A stretch of 64,000 nucleotides of DNA from Atrina japonica. Taxonomy: Eukaryota; Mollusca; Bivalvia; Pterioida; Pinnidae. The notes under the pieces were generated by a model. The model saw nothing but the letters and a program-made list of their open reading frames with translations. It did not search any database and had not been told where the DNA came from. Below, piece after piece: positions 27,986 to 40,900 of this stretch. A program made the position numbers and the translations under genes. The stretch spans positions 1,263,501 through 1,327,500 of the forward strand of contig BROG01000112.1 of assembly GCA_030159075.1 (NCBI GenBank), written 5' to 3'. Each line of letters begins with the position of its first letter. Positions within the stretch are counted from its first letter, which is position 1.

Positions 27986-28298
27986 CCAGCACTGTTAGTT
28001 CATATCTTCATGTGGTGTAATACGATTACAGTTATACATAATTATGGGTTTTTTTTCACAATTAGAACAAGTTAAACATTAAAATGTCAGCAAATGATAA
28101 ACAAAGGTAACTGACATAAACTAGGCCTATAGCTGATAAGTCGGTCATCACTGATCACTAGCTTGTACATATAACTTTTAACCGGGTACATATCATTTAT
28201 GCTAGCTTTATAGATGGCAGTTTTAAGTTTTTTAACATATCATTGCCAGTAGTAAATGACTGTACATGTATATTACATCTGTCTACAACATAATCTAA
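27986..28298. other. Non-coding spacer
   Basis: No gene or repeat seen. Confidence 0.3.
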
Positions 28299-28386
28299 TT
28301 TACTCATTCACCCCTAAACACACATTTTGGCTGTCTAAATCATTGATTTACAGAAGAGTCCATTGATTTTTAGGGGTTGATGAGTA
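28299..28386 (+). mobile_element. TTAA-type MITE (family M1), copy g
   Basis: TACTCATTCACCCCTAAACA to TTTTAGGGGTTGATGAGTA, with the core TCATTGATTTACAGAAGAGT. The ends are inverted; TTAA is no longer intact. Confidence 0.65.
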
Positions 28387-28683
28387 TAAAAACCTATCTG
28401 AATGGAGAGATAGGTTTTGACTTTAAAAAGTTCAATTGTCTACAGTACAGCACAAACCAGGAGAGAATCTAGAGAGTAATAAGTAACTTCTCAACTAAAT
28501 CTACACACTTGGGTCAACACGTTGAAGGACATTCAAGATCATGACGACTCCATCAATCATTTTTTTTTGGTGCATTTTAACATACCTTATATTTTTTGAC
28601 AAAGCAATCATCAGACCATATATGCTATATATCACATTGGCTTGTTATACCCTCTATAAATTTCGGGTCATTAGCATATACAT

Positions 28684-28926
28684 GTACAGAGCCAGGTAAA
28701 GGGTATTTCACTCCCAGAATAAAGTATAAAGGGTAAATCAAAATTCTTAAAGGGTACTTTTAAATATTTCAATTTTACATAATAATATATAAATTGTCAC
28801 TATTACCAATTGTAACTTCAATTTCTTAAAAGTAATTTCACCCCCTGTTCTAAATTCCAAAGCTGATTTTCAATTTTTTAAAGGGTAAATACCCTCTTAC
28901 TCCCCTTATCTAGAGCTCTACATGTA
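28684..28926. mobile_element. MITE-like inverted-repeat element
   Basis: AGAGCCAGGTAAAGGGTA at the left faces TACCCTCTTACTCCCCTTAT, CTAGAGCTCT at the right. Both sit beside TACATGTA words, and GGGTAAAT/ATTTACCC words recur inside. The match between ends is imperfect. Confidence 0.4.
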
Positions 28927-29116
28927 TACAAAAATGTTAGCCCCATTTTACCAATTTCCTTTATTAATTGTCAAACAATACATGTACCGATATGTATGCA
29001 TAAAATTATAAACCAATTCACCCCACAGATTCCTACACATAAAGCTAAACTGATGGAATAACACAGAGAGTAGAAATACTGGTAATCATACATATGTGAT
29101 AAATACATAGAAACAC

Positions 29117-29365
29117 AAAAACCTATGTAAATACACATACACAAACATACACACACAAACATACATACACACACAGACACACAAACACACATACACAAAC
29201 ATACAAACACAAACATACATACATATACACACACATACACAAACATACACACACAAACATACATACACACACATACACACACAAACACACATACACAAAC
29301 ATACACACATGAACACACATATACAAACATACACACACAAACACACATACACACATGAATGCATG
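29117..29365 (+). repeat. CA-rich ACACATAC/AAACATAC low-complexity array
   Basis: Irregular repeats of ACACATACACAAACATACA-like words. Long Cys/Val-rich frames on the minus strand (up to 223 codons) come from TGT/GTG codons of this tract and are not genes. Confidence 0.93.
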
Positions 29366-30312
29366 CACCTGCTTGTACCCACATAAGTACACACACACAT
29401 GCATGAGTGAGTACACTCACACACAGACTAGTGTATTTCATAGATGTACCTGCAGTGTCTGTCAATGATTTATTATGAAAACAAAGATACATGTAATTAA
29501 TTACATAACAAATAATCACACTTGTATGTACTGTTGTGTATGAACATACTGTCAAACACATGGTATGACACATCCATCTATCTAATGCATGCACGCACAC
29601 ACATAACATGCATAATAGTTTCATGGATGCAGTTGTTGTCATTAATAAAATATTTCGCGAACAAAAGGTTACTGATTATAAAGGACTCTGTGTTGAAGTT
29701 TATTAGGTAGAAATTTTTGTTTCCATGGTAACATATGAGGAAAAACTATAAAGATACCCTGATTACATGATTGATTTTCTGTATCTTGCTATATTTCATC
29801 TGATTACGCACTCTCTTCAGGTATTATATATCTTGTCCTCAGGTAAACTTACCACACCTGAGACAGTCAGTGTTTGTAAAGAATTAAAAAGCCAGATGTA
29901 CATTAATTATTATTCATAAAGGTATACTCACATTTTAATCTTCAAATATTTAGTTTTAATTCAACAAATCTTAATTTTTCACACACAAAAATCAGTTTGT
30001 TATATTTCTTTGTTTATAATTTTTTGTGGTTTTTTAGGTATTTGTTTTTTTGTTTTTTTTTAATGTTCTTTTTTTTTCATTGTTTTTGCAGATATTTTTT
30101 TTTGGTATAATTTTCCAACATACTGGCTTCTAAAGGTGATATTTACTACAGAAACATTTTTTTTTTATGGGATCTATTTAGCATTCACTTAAATACACAC
30201 GTACAAAAACTATTGTATGTTTTAGAAATATGGCTTTGTTGAAACAGGAGTAGAATGTATTAATCAAATGATGTCTATTTCCTAATTCTACTTTTATTTT
30301 CTATTTTCACAG
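29366..30312. other. Non-coding stretch upstream of the RASSF8-like gene
   Basis: T-rich toward the 3' end, ending in TTTTCTATTTTCACAG, a strong 3' splice site at 30311-30312. Its last part is therefore probably an intron. No promoter motif could be supported. Confidence 0.45.
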
Positions 30313-30482
30313 CCAGAAGAGAAACACAGAACAAAGCTGTGAAGAAAAATCATAGAAACAGTAAAGCAAAATTAGAACTTTCTGTGAATATTGAAAATAA
30401 GTGCATTTTGAAATTATGAAATTATTATTCCGGACTTGTTCAATTAAAAAAGGACATACATCTGAAAATTGAGTATTCTAAG
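30313..30482 (+). other. RASSF8: 5' UTR part of the first recognised RASSF8-like exon
   Basis: After the acceptor ATTTTCACAG come 170 bases without an in-frame upstream ATG leading into the protein, then ATGGAGCTAAAAG. An acceptor here implies at least one further upstream 5'-UTR exon that I could not place. Confidence 0.5.
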
Positions 30483-31968
30483 ATGGAGCTAAAAGTTCGG
30501 GTGGAAGGAATATCTCGTGTTGTGTGTGGAGTCACAGAGAATACAACCTGTCAGGAGGTTGTGATAGCTTTAGCACATGCAATGGGAAGAACAGGGCGAT
30601 TTACGCTGATTGAGAAGTGGAGAGACAACGAGCGGCCCCTTCTTCCATCAGACTACCCCGTTCAGGTGTTGAATAAATGGGGCGAATATGCAACAGAAGT
30701 GCAGCTTTTGTTGCACCAGTCCGACAAAAATGTGTCGTCTGAGCTGGAAAATATTCCGGAACAAGTGAATTCCAAGGATAAATTTACACATAATTTTACA
30801 CCTCCAGTCAAAGAAAAAGGCAACGAAATAAGGAGAGTGTTGACTTTCAGTGGTGCTCATAATACGGTGGCTCCTTCCGTTAAACGGAAAATGATAAAAC
30901 AAACTAGCACCCCAAATCATATGCTAGGGTATCACGGGAAATCATCTTTCAAGGAACAAATATATCCAGACACTATTTCGGAAAATTCCGAAATGTATAG
31001 TTCAAATAGAGATATAAATCCACAGGGGAAAAATTCCAGTGCCTTTTACAATGCTCAGTGCAATGGAATCGATCAAAATCATCCAGCTTTTCGGGGCAAT
31101 ATGGGGAAAGAATTGCCGAAACAATTACACTCATATAATGACCAATTTAGAGGTATGAATGGGGATATTCCTCACAAGAGACAAGACATTGCCTCCAGCA
31201 ATCAAAGGGTTTCACCATTTTTGACCAACAACAGTCAAAATACAAACTATGTTCTAGATCAAATTTCAAGACCATCTCATAATAGTGCTCACAATTTTTC
31301 AAAAATCCCCGATTCCTCTGTTTACCAGCAAATGCAAATCGGCAGACAGAGAAATGGTAATATTAGCAACAACAAACAACCTCATACGGTAAATGTGAAC
31401 CAAAAACGAACTGAATATAATCAAAACAGAGTAACTTCCCTTCAGCCAAACAACAGAGATCAAAATCATTATCGAATTCCATCGCAAGAATCTCCAAGAG
31501 ATAACCAGTTCAAATCCAATGTTTTACAGAACAACAAGGTCATACCGCCTCAACCTGAAAACAATTTTCATCCGAATAAGTCCATCTTACCCGTAGTTCA
31601 AAATAAAATGTGGAATTCCGCGTTTCAGCCGGTTATATCCCAGAAAGGTAATCAAGAGACTTACCATAATCCCGAAGTTAATGGCGATATAAACATTCCA
31701 GTGTACAATCATGTTCCCGTCAACAGCAGTGAAGCAGAGGAGTATGATCTTGACAGCAATTTTCCAGACATTAGACCAGATCATAGGAAAAAAAAGATCA
31801 TGATAGAGGAGTACCGAATGCCTGGAGATGGTCATCGTGAACAGGAAATGATACAGGCAGACAGAAACCCTGTGCCCGACCCAGAAGTTTCAAAGATGCA
31901 GAGGCTGATTTCAAGTCAGCAGGAGAGAATCAAAATACAGGAGTCACAGATACAAGAGATTGATTCTG
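30483..31968 (+). CDS. RASSF8: RASSF8-like coding exon 1: RA domain and disordered linker
   Basis: The start ATG opens directly into the domain (MELKVRVEGI...). Family hallmarks are visible: CGVTENTTCQEVVIALA at 15-31, GRTGRFTLIEKWRDNER at 35-51 and LNKWGEYATEVQLLL at 63-77. These match the start of animal RASSF7/8, so the start is secure. From about residue 83 the protein is rich in N, Q, S and H with few hydrophobics and no domain. Acidic EAEEYDLDSNFPDIRPD precedes the first heptads (SKMQRLISSQQERIKIQE). The exon ends TGATTCTG with the donor GTAAAC; without splicing the frame would read on to a stop at 32045. Confidence 0.93.
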
Positions 31969-34900
31969 GTAAACTTAAACATGTATTTTCTCTGTCATAT
32001 GTACTATTGTTGTTTTGTTTGTTTGTTCCCCAAGATAGAAGATAAGGGGTATACTGTTTTTTTGTTTTTTGTTTTGCCAGACTGCTTGTCCATTTGCTGT
32101 ATTTTGTCATTAAAGTCTGTCAGCTGTCTGTTAAATTACAAACTGTCATCTTTCTGTTAAGTTAAAGTCTGTCAACTGTCTGTTAAATTACAAACTGTCA
32201 TCTTTCTGTTAAGTTAAAGTCTGTCAACTGTCTGTTAAATTACAAACTGTCATCTTTCTGTTAAGTGAAAGTGTGTCAGCTGTCTGTTAAATTACAAACT
32301 GTCATCTTTCTGTTAAGTGAAAGTGTCATCAGCTGTGAAAGTGTGTTAAATTACAAACTGTCATCTTTCTGTTAAGTTATAGTCGGTCAGCTGTCTGTTA
32401 AATTACAAACTGTCATCTTTCTGTTAAGTGAAAGTGTGTCAGCTGTCTGTTCAATTACAAACTCTCATCTTTCTGTTAAGTTATAGTCTGTCAACTGTCT
32501 GTTCAATTACAAACTGTCATCTTTCTGTTAAGTGAAAGTGTGTCAGCTGTCTGTTAAATTACAAACTGTCATCTTTCTGTTAAGTTAGAGTCTGTCAACT
32601 GTCTGTTAAATTACAAACTGTCATCTTTCTGTTAAGTTATAGTCTGTCAGCTGTCTGTTAAATTACAAACTGTCATCTTTCTGTTAAGTGAAAGTGTGTC
32701 AGCTGTCTGTTAAATTACAAACTGTCATCTTTCTGTTAAGTTATAGTCTGTCAACTGTCCGTTCAATTACAAAATGTCATCTTTCTGTTAAGTGAAAGTG
32801 TGTCAGCTGTCTGTTCAATTACAAACTGTCATCTTTCTGTTAAGTTAAAGTCTGTCAACTGTCTGTTCAATTACAAACTGTCATCTTTCTGTTAAGTGAA
32901 ATGTGTCAGCTGTCTGTTAAATAACAAACTGTCATCTTTCTGTTAAGTTATAGTCTGTCAGCTCTCTGTTAAATTACAAACTGTCATCTTTCTGTTAAGT
33001 GAAATGTGTCAGCTGTCTGTTAAATAACAAACTGTCATCTTTCTGTTAAGTTATAGTCTGTCAGCTGTCTGTTAAATTACAAACTGTCATCTTTCTGTTA
33101 AGTGAAAGTGTGTCAGCAGTCTGTTAAATTACAAACTGTCATCTTTCTGTTAACTTAAGTTATAGTCTGTTAACTGTTTGTAATATTCAATCTGTCTTCT
33201 GGCTGTGTAGATACAGATTGTTACCTCCATGCTTAGCAACACACTGGACATTATCTGTATGGCAAATGTATGACTGTTTAAAAAAAGAAAGAAAATTATT
33301 TCTAAGCAGATTTACTTTCCATGAATTTATATAAAAATAATCAGTATTATAAATGTAAAAAAAAAAATATTACCAAATCTATGCAAAATTGTTAATGCAT
33401 TTTCCATGTTTTCCAATTTCTTTAATAGAAGAAGTATAGGCGTGTGATGTAAATATTTTTTCTACCCACACCTGAAGCATTGTCCATCTTTCATCTTTAT
33501 GTTTCTGACCTATCTCGCAACATATCAGAGCTACACCTACCGATATTACGAAACCTTCAGGTGCTGATAGGGACTTTTTATGTTACTTACCTGTCACATT
33601 TGGCGATAAGCATTGCCAAGATACACTTAATTAAGTTCAGAGCAAATGTGTGTACAGGTAAAAATTATATGATGGACCACTGCTATGAAAGGTCACATCT
33701 AGATGACTACTGCCTTAAACTACCCATTTTGAAACAAAAAGAAAAGGAATCTTTTTTAGTACAGTCCAGGTTTTATCAAGTGTGTAGGAAAAACACCGGC
33801 TTTGTTTACAACATGGGCGCAGACATTTTGGACACCCAAAGTTGTGCGGAGGGTAAAATGAACCCAGCGAGCTGATTGGTCATTAAATGAAAAAATTAGT
33901 TTTGCCATTAATAAGTGAAATAAAGGTGATAAAAAAGATACATGAATATTGGTAGTACTTTGGAAATTATAGGGTTGACGGTTGAAAATTGAAAGGGAGG
34001 GGTCATATGAGAATAGATATTTTCCTTTGGTGCGGAATACTACGAGTTGTAAACAAGTGAAAATTTGAAGTAAAAATGCAACGGCAACCTATACTTTTGA
34101 TTGCAAATTTTGTTATCAAAAATATTGATCTTCCACCACAGGGTACTTATTTGACCCAGATATAATAAACATGGGAGTGACAGTGACCTGAAGTTTTGTA
34201 AACTTAGCATTGAGGCCTATGGGAAAATATTTTGTGGTGTCTGTCCTATAGAGAAATTCACATTTGACACATGTAGGCTGGATGAAGCCTTAAAGTAAGC
34301 CATTTCTCTCATTTTTATCACCCAAATTGCAATTCATTCACTTTTACTCATACTTTTAAACAGATCTGAGGGTCTCTATGAAATGGGGCACCTGTTGGGG
34401 GTCCACAAGGTGCAAAATTAATAGGTGTGCTGCCTCTACACACATTATTATGCATTTGTTGCATATTGAGATCTCTTAATTTTATCAGTATGTTTTATAT
34501 TACACCTAGAACTAAATATCTTATCATTTATTGGTCAAAATTTCATCTGTTCTTGGAAAATTCAAGTATACCCCCACCCTATCCTACAAACATGCACATG
34601 TTCTTTTATAAATAAATCATATAGTTATGGTTATGCATAGTGACTAATTTTAGCGAGATATTTTGGAAACGATGTTTCTATTGTAGATTTTAACTCATTT
34701 GAATTAAAATCAGACCTTTTTGAGGTAAAGACTCGTTGATTTTTTTTTTTTGAGGGCAAAATCTACATATTGGACCATGTCATTTTACTCATGCAGTGTA
34801 TTTTGTACCTTTAAGTTGTATATATGTACTGTATCTGAAGGGTAAAAACCATCTCATTTTTAAGAAAATTGTATTAAATTGCATTTCAGCATTTAAGTCT

Positions 34901-37900
34901 CATCAGTAAAATATTTCATCATGCCATATACACTGTAAACAGTATAAAAATTAATTTAAATACCCCCCCCCCCCCTTATGCTGATCTGTACACAAGAATT
35001 TCCATATTGTGGTTAGGTCATACTGTGTTAAATTTGGGTAATAAAAAATTTGTAAATAAAAAATTTCTTTAGAAAATAGGGCGATTTTAACATTTTTTTC
35101 ATAATCTATCAACATTTTAACCTGTAGAAGGAATATTTCAATTTTTTAAATCCAGCAAATATTGTCCAATAAGAGATTTTTATCTAATTATCATACTCAA
35201 GTACCTGTAAAGATAATTACAAAGTATCAATTATATATTTTTCTGTATAAACGCATCTAATATTTATTCAAGTTGCATGTTTTCATAAGTTTTCTAAATT
35301 TTCAGTCATGCATTTTTTGTTTGAATCACATTTTTTCACCCCCCCCCTCCAGCAAATGTCACTTAACACTCTCTTGGGGTCATACCAGACAAAAATTAAC
35401 ACCTGATATTGACTTTGACTGGTTTCAAAACTAAGTATAATTAAAATTTCACTTAATTTTTCACCTGAAACAGAACTATACATATGTCATATCCCTTTTA
35501 AAAGCAATTTGACTATCATTTTGCACCATTTAAGTGTCAGTCATTTTAAAGTCAGACTCAGTTATCTGCCCTCTGTATTTAATTACTTACATCATGAGAC
35601 TGTAATTAAGGGATGAAACAAAACATGGACATGTCTGAAAATGATTACATAACATATTTTATATAAAATGAACACAATAAGTCTATTGAAATGTGTTGTA
35701 TGGTATGGGTATCCCCTCCCAGAAGTTTTACACTTTTATTAAGGGTGCACTTCATTCCTTGTCAATAAAAGCAATTTGATGATATAAAAAATGACATGGT
35801 TTACTATTAAGTGAGCTTTAGAAATTCTTTCTTTACTTCTGGTGCCTAATTGGTTCCATGCTCATTAAGCAATGATCCAAATTTTAAGTTTTTGTGAAGA
35901 AAATGGTATATTTTGTCACTTTTTTCATTATTAAGGGGTACCTTCTACCCTTATTTGATATCATGGTCAATATTGGTAAATAATGGTATGAAATCATTCA
36001 AAATAATGAAGTATATGTGTTACAAACAATTCTGAATGAAAAATCATGAAAGAAAAGCAGAGACAACTTCTTCATATAATACATTTATTTGTTAATATCA
36101 ATGAATTGGATTGAGAGGTAGGGGTGTGACACATTATAGACTGTGTTTCTCTTCATGTTGGGTTCCCATCCTCATTATTAAGGGGGCTCGGTGTACAATT
36201 AGTGAGATTTCAAAAAAATGCAAAATGACTATTTTTGGAAATGTTTTGGATAAATCTATAGGAAAAACACCGGCTTTGTTTACAACATGGGCGCAGACAT
36301 TTTGGACACCCAAAGTTGTGCGGAGGGTAAAATGAACCCAGCGAGCTGATTGGTCATTAAATGAAAAAATTAGTTTTGCCATTAATAAGTGAAATAAAGG
36401 TGATAAAAAAGATACATGAATATTGGTAGTACTTTGGAAATTATAGGGTTTGACGGTTTGAAAATTGAAAGGGAGGGGTCATTTTCCTTTGGTGCGGAAT
36501 ACTACGAGTTGTAAACAAGTGAAAATTTGAAGTAAAAATGCAACGGCAACCTATACTTTTGATTGCAAATTTTGTTATCAAAAATATTGATCTTCCACCA
36601 CAGGGTACTTATTTGACCCAGATATAATAAACATGGGAGTGACAGTGACCTGAAGTTTTGTAAATTAGCATTGAGGCCTATGGGAAAATATTTGGTGGTG
36701 TCTGTCCTATAGAATCTTCCCTGGGTCATCGAGAGGGGTGTGTCAAGAAGTGAAAAATTATTTATTCCAGAGCATGTAGCAAATACATGTAAACAACACG
36801 TTGGTACATTTTGTAGATTTGTTTGTATTGAGCAAGAAAGCTTTTATGCAAATTGGGAATTTCATGAACCTTGGGTGGCAGTTGAGTTGGTAGGGCAGGG
36901 ATTCAGAAGACCCCATGCTTGCAAAGGACTATATATTTATATATTTTTTATGCTATTTCAGAAATCACTGTGTTAGAAATTGAGGAAAAAGAGACAAATG
37001 AACAACTAGATGAAATAAATAAACAAATTGTGCAGTTAGACAAGAAAAATAGTGAATTGGAAAGTGAACTAACTGACTTGGATGCCACTAAGTGGGTAGA
37101 TTTAGTGGAGGCTGAAAAACTTACTGAGAAAAACATGCGATCTGAATTATCAGATTTTCAGACAAAATTGACTCAGAAAGATTCAGAAATAAAGGATCAA
37201 AATGAAAAGAGTGTGTCACTGGAAACAGATATAAAAAAAGAAAAAGTTGAATTTGAGGAGGAAAAGAGCAAGCAATTAGAAGAAGAAGCCAAATTGAACG
37301 AGGAACTGAAAGAACTAAAAGAGGAACTAGAAAGCAAAGACAGACAGATAGAACAGGATAAAAAATCACTAGAGGGCGTTGAGGAAAAGCTTCAGACATT
37401 GGTTGATCGCCTAAGTACCCAACAACAAGAGATGGATTCACTGGAAAAGGAGTTGAAAACAGTTAACATGCAGGAATTTCAACTGTCACCTAAAGTGGTC
37501 AAGAAAGACATAAAGAAGCAAGACAGTGGTGAAGGTAAGGTTCAGATCAGAAGAATATATATACATGTATATATAATGTATATACAAATCTGTATGTAGG
37601 TGCAGTGGAACCTTGGTATTAACACCACCTAACTGACCGACTCAGAGTGGTCTGATTAGTGTGATGGCCTCTAAAGTGAGTTGGTCTGTGGGTGAGGTTC
37701 CATGGTATATAATGTATAAACAAATCTGTATGTAGGTGCAGAAGGACCTGTTTTAAGACCACCTAACTGACTCAAAGAGTTCTGATTAATGAGGTGGTCT
37801 GTTCAGTGAGGTGATCTTTGGGGGAGGTTCTACACTATATATCATATACAGTGAAACTTGTATATAACAACTTTCCTAGGGTCACAAGAAAACCAGTCTT

Positions 37901-40900
37901 TATATGGAGGTGGTCTTTATATAGAGGTTGATTTGTACACAAATGGTACTACTAGGGACAGCAAAAAACAGTCTTTGTGACCAGATGGTCTTTATACACA
38001 GGTGGTCACTAAAGCAGGTTTTACTCTAAACATCTTGATATCATCTCAGTACAATGCTGGAACTGATATGTGTAGATAACTGGTTTGTTGAAATATATGA
38101 AATTGATATCCATGTTCTGGATGTGATGTCTTGACACAATAAAATGATAGGAGAATCAACTCATCAACCCTTAAGAAACAATGGACTCGCTATAAATCAG
38201 TGATTTAGGCCAGTCCAAATGTGTCCATAGGGGTGGATGAGTTCAGGAACCACTAGAGTGTAGAAGGCTTTTTTCTGCCAATTCTAATAGGAAAAGGTCA
38301 TGGCAATTTACAAATAAGAAACTTTAGTGTGAAGCATTGTCCAACTGGGAAATATAATTTGCAGTAAGGGAAAAATCAAAATATAATTGAATCTTTTTTA
38401 ATGCATTTGGCCCTCCATTTTTATTTTTCATTAATATGGTAGCAGTGTACACCAAATTGGGAATTTTTTTCATCAAATTGGGAAAAAACACATGTTCAGT
38501 GAAATTTGTATATAATGACTTCCTTAGGGACACAAGAAATGCAGTCTTTATAGGCAGGTGGTCTTTATATAGAGGTTGATTTGTACACAAATTGAAATGG
38601 TACTATTGGGGACAGCAAAAAACAGTCTTTGTGACTCAGTGGATTTTATACACAGGTGGTTGCTAAAGCAGGTTTTCCTGTATTTTGCATTGGGAATGGC
38701 ACCAAATATCAGTACTAGGGATACTGTAGAAAAGGGCCTGAGAACAGTTTTCTTTTTGTAGGCACTTCAAACCTTTTGGTCTTTGCGTTATGCATCATAT
38801 ATGTTCAACTCATCTCATCCACCTTTGAGTAGAAAATAGACTCAGTTTTACGTAATTACATTCGCCAGTCCAGACTGTGTCAAAGGGGTTTAAAGAGCCA
38901 TTTTGCCATATATATGTATATGCATCAGTAGTTTCATATTTTACAGAATTCTTTTTTCGTACATAATCTGAAACATTCATTGGTGACAGTTCTTATGTGT
39001 AATTTGTAGTTTCTAAATTTAAATTGCGAAAACCAACCTACTAGTGATCACCGTGATGTAAATGTAAGGTCTAATACAGGCAGAGAGACGAATTTCATAT
39101 GAAATCTCATTTAGTGCTTATTTTCATATTCATATTCCATTTCCATCTGGTTTTCATGAGCAAACATATGACTGCTGACAAACCATTGAAATAAGATCAT
39201 GGACTAGTGCCCCGAAATTCAGAAAATACTTTTAAAGATTTGATATGAAAACTTCCAAAACTGATGCTGTAACTTCATGTAGGTGTTTGTCTGTTGCATA
39301 CAATAATGATGAAAATCATTGCCAGTCTGCTGAAAAGAAATATCCAAAATTAATTTGAGTACATGTACACGTACATTTTCATTTTGATTTTTAAGTACCA
39401 TTTTCAGCTACAAACACTGCATGTATACATTGAAAAAATGAGATAAAAGGATTGAGCTTGAGAATTTCTATAATTTGTAAGTGGGGGGAGGCAAACTCAC
39501 AAACCTCGTAATGTTGTAAAAACCAATTGTTTAATGAAACTCATACCATATGTAATTCAAAGAAATTGCATGTAAGGTTAAACTCTACTTTTTCAGTGAA
39601 TGATTTCTGTTGAGTTTCATAAGAAATTCTCATTAAGAAAATATGGTGGCACAATAGCATGAGTACTTCTTCATTTTGTGTGTGTGAGTCTGATTCAGTA
39701 CAAATAGTTCAAAACTGAATGTTTTAGCAGTTTAACCTATTAACCCCTGTGGTCACATTTAGACTCGCCCAGATCAATAAATAGTATGGTCTGCTGTCAT
39801 AATTCATGAGTGAACGAGTTCATATTGCATGTAGAATTATTGTAAAATATTAATTCTAAATCAAACACTCCTGAATTCTGACTGTTGACTTTACCATATT
39901 TTGAAATGTATGTGTTCAAATGTGGCTACAGGAACATTGAGTTAACATTATGTCATATATAATTTTTTACCCCCAAAAGTCCTGATTTTTTTATTATAAT
40001 TATATCTGTGTATTTGTACATGTATGTGTTTTGTCCTGTAGGCAGACAACCAAGGTATATCTAAAGGTAATTAGTGGTGTAGAAAGATAAACTTGTGGTG
40101 TTTGGTTTGCAATATGTTTGTTTGTAGAAAGTCACAAGAGTTATGTCCCTTTGGGGTCATATTCTCTATCTCTGTTGTGGTCTTTATTTTTTCTTTACTG
40201 TCGTAGTGAAGTTGTCTATGTTTTTGGAGACTGTTTCACATTTGATATTAACAGAGTGTTTATTTACATAATAATTCTAAAATATATATAATAATGATAA
40301 TAATACTGAAATTGTTGCACATTGAAATTGAGTTTTTATTAATTATTTATAAATGTTACACTGTGGAGTTCTTTTTTTTTTTTACATAAAGAGTGAGATC
40401 AGGGCCTAACACCATAAAACTGTAGAATTTACTAAAGTCTTAGAATATTCTCAGCTTGGCCTGATTAGCCAATCAAATTTCACGATTTGCCAAAGTTGAG
40501 GAAAAATTTTGGATTTAAGTAATTATTACGTTTAATGGTTCATAGCATTGATACCAATTGCTAATATCATTTTTTTTTTACTGTAATTTTTTCATTAATT
40601 TTTATTTTAGGTTTTTTTTTGTGTGTTTGTATTTTTTCATCATTTTTTTTATACCTCTTGGCAGCATAAACTCTCTGCTGTTTGTCTGTACTCCATACAT
40701 GTAGGATTATATCTGGAATGAGTATTATTTCCTATCAGCTCATATTTCATTAGGGGTGGATCTAGAAATCATGAAATTCAAATTCATGATACAGTTAGAA
40801 TTTGATAGCATAAAATTTATCATTAACAGTTCATCAATAACAATTACTTGAAAGAACCAACCAATATTGACTTTTCAATATTCATTGTACATGTATGAAA

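Larger units (their letters stand above)
31969..36961 (+). other. RASSF8: RASSF8-like intron 1 (5.0 kb)
   Basis: Donor GTAAAC at 31969 and acceptor TGCTATTTCAG ending at 36961. It contains the 52-bp satellite at 32105-33182, two copies of a roughly 460-bp inverted-repeat element (33785, 36259), a C run near 34964 and otherwise AT-rich non-coding DNA. The minus-strand frames within it are not supported as genes. Confidence 0.8.

Noticed and set aside
28971..29642. 223-codon Cys/Val-rich frame on the minus strand
   Set aside because: It comes from the CA-rich repeat; three overlapping frames are equally open, and no signal or domain is seen outside the repetitive part.
31969..32045. Exon 1 reading on to a stop at 32045
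   Set aside because: The added residues (KLKHVFSLSYVLLLFCLF) are hydrophobic and unlike the family. The GT donor at 31969 and the matching phase of the next exon favour splicing. A retained-intron isoform cannot be excluded.
33480..33875. 131-codon plus-strand frame in intron 1
   Set aside because: Its last third is the 460-bp transposon, and the rest has no domain; not a gene.
36919..36961. Alternative ATG start for the coiled-coil exon
   Set aside because: The stretch before 36962 is a T-rich intron end with a good acceptor, and splicing from exon 1 continues the coiled coil exactly in frame.
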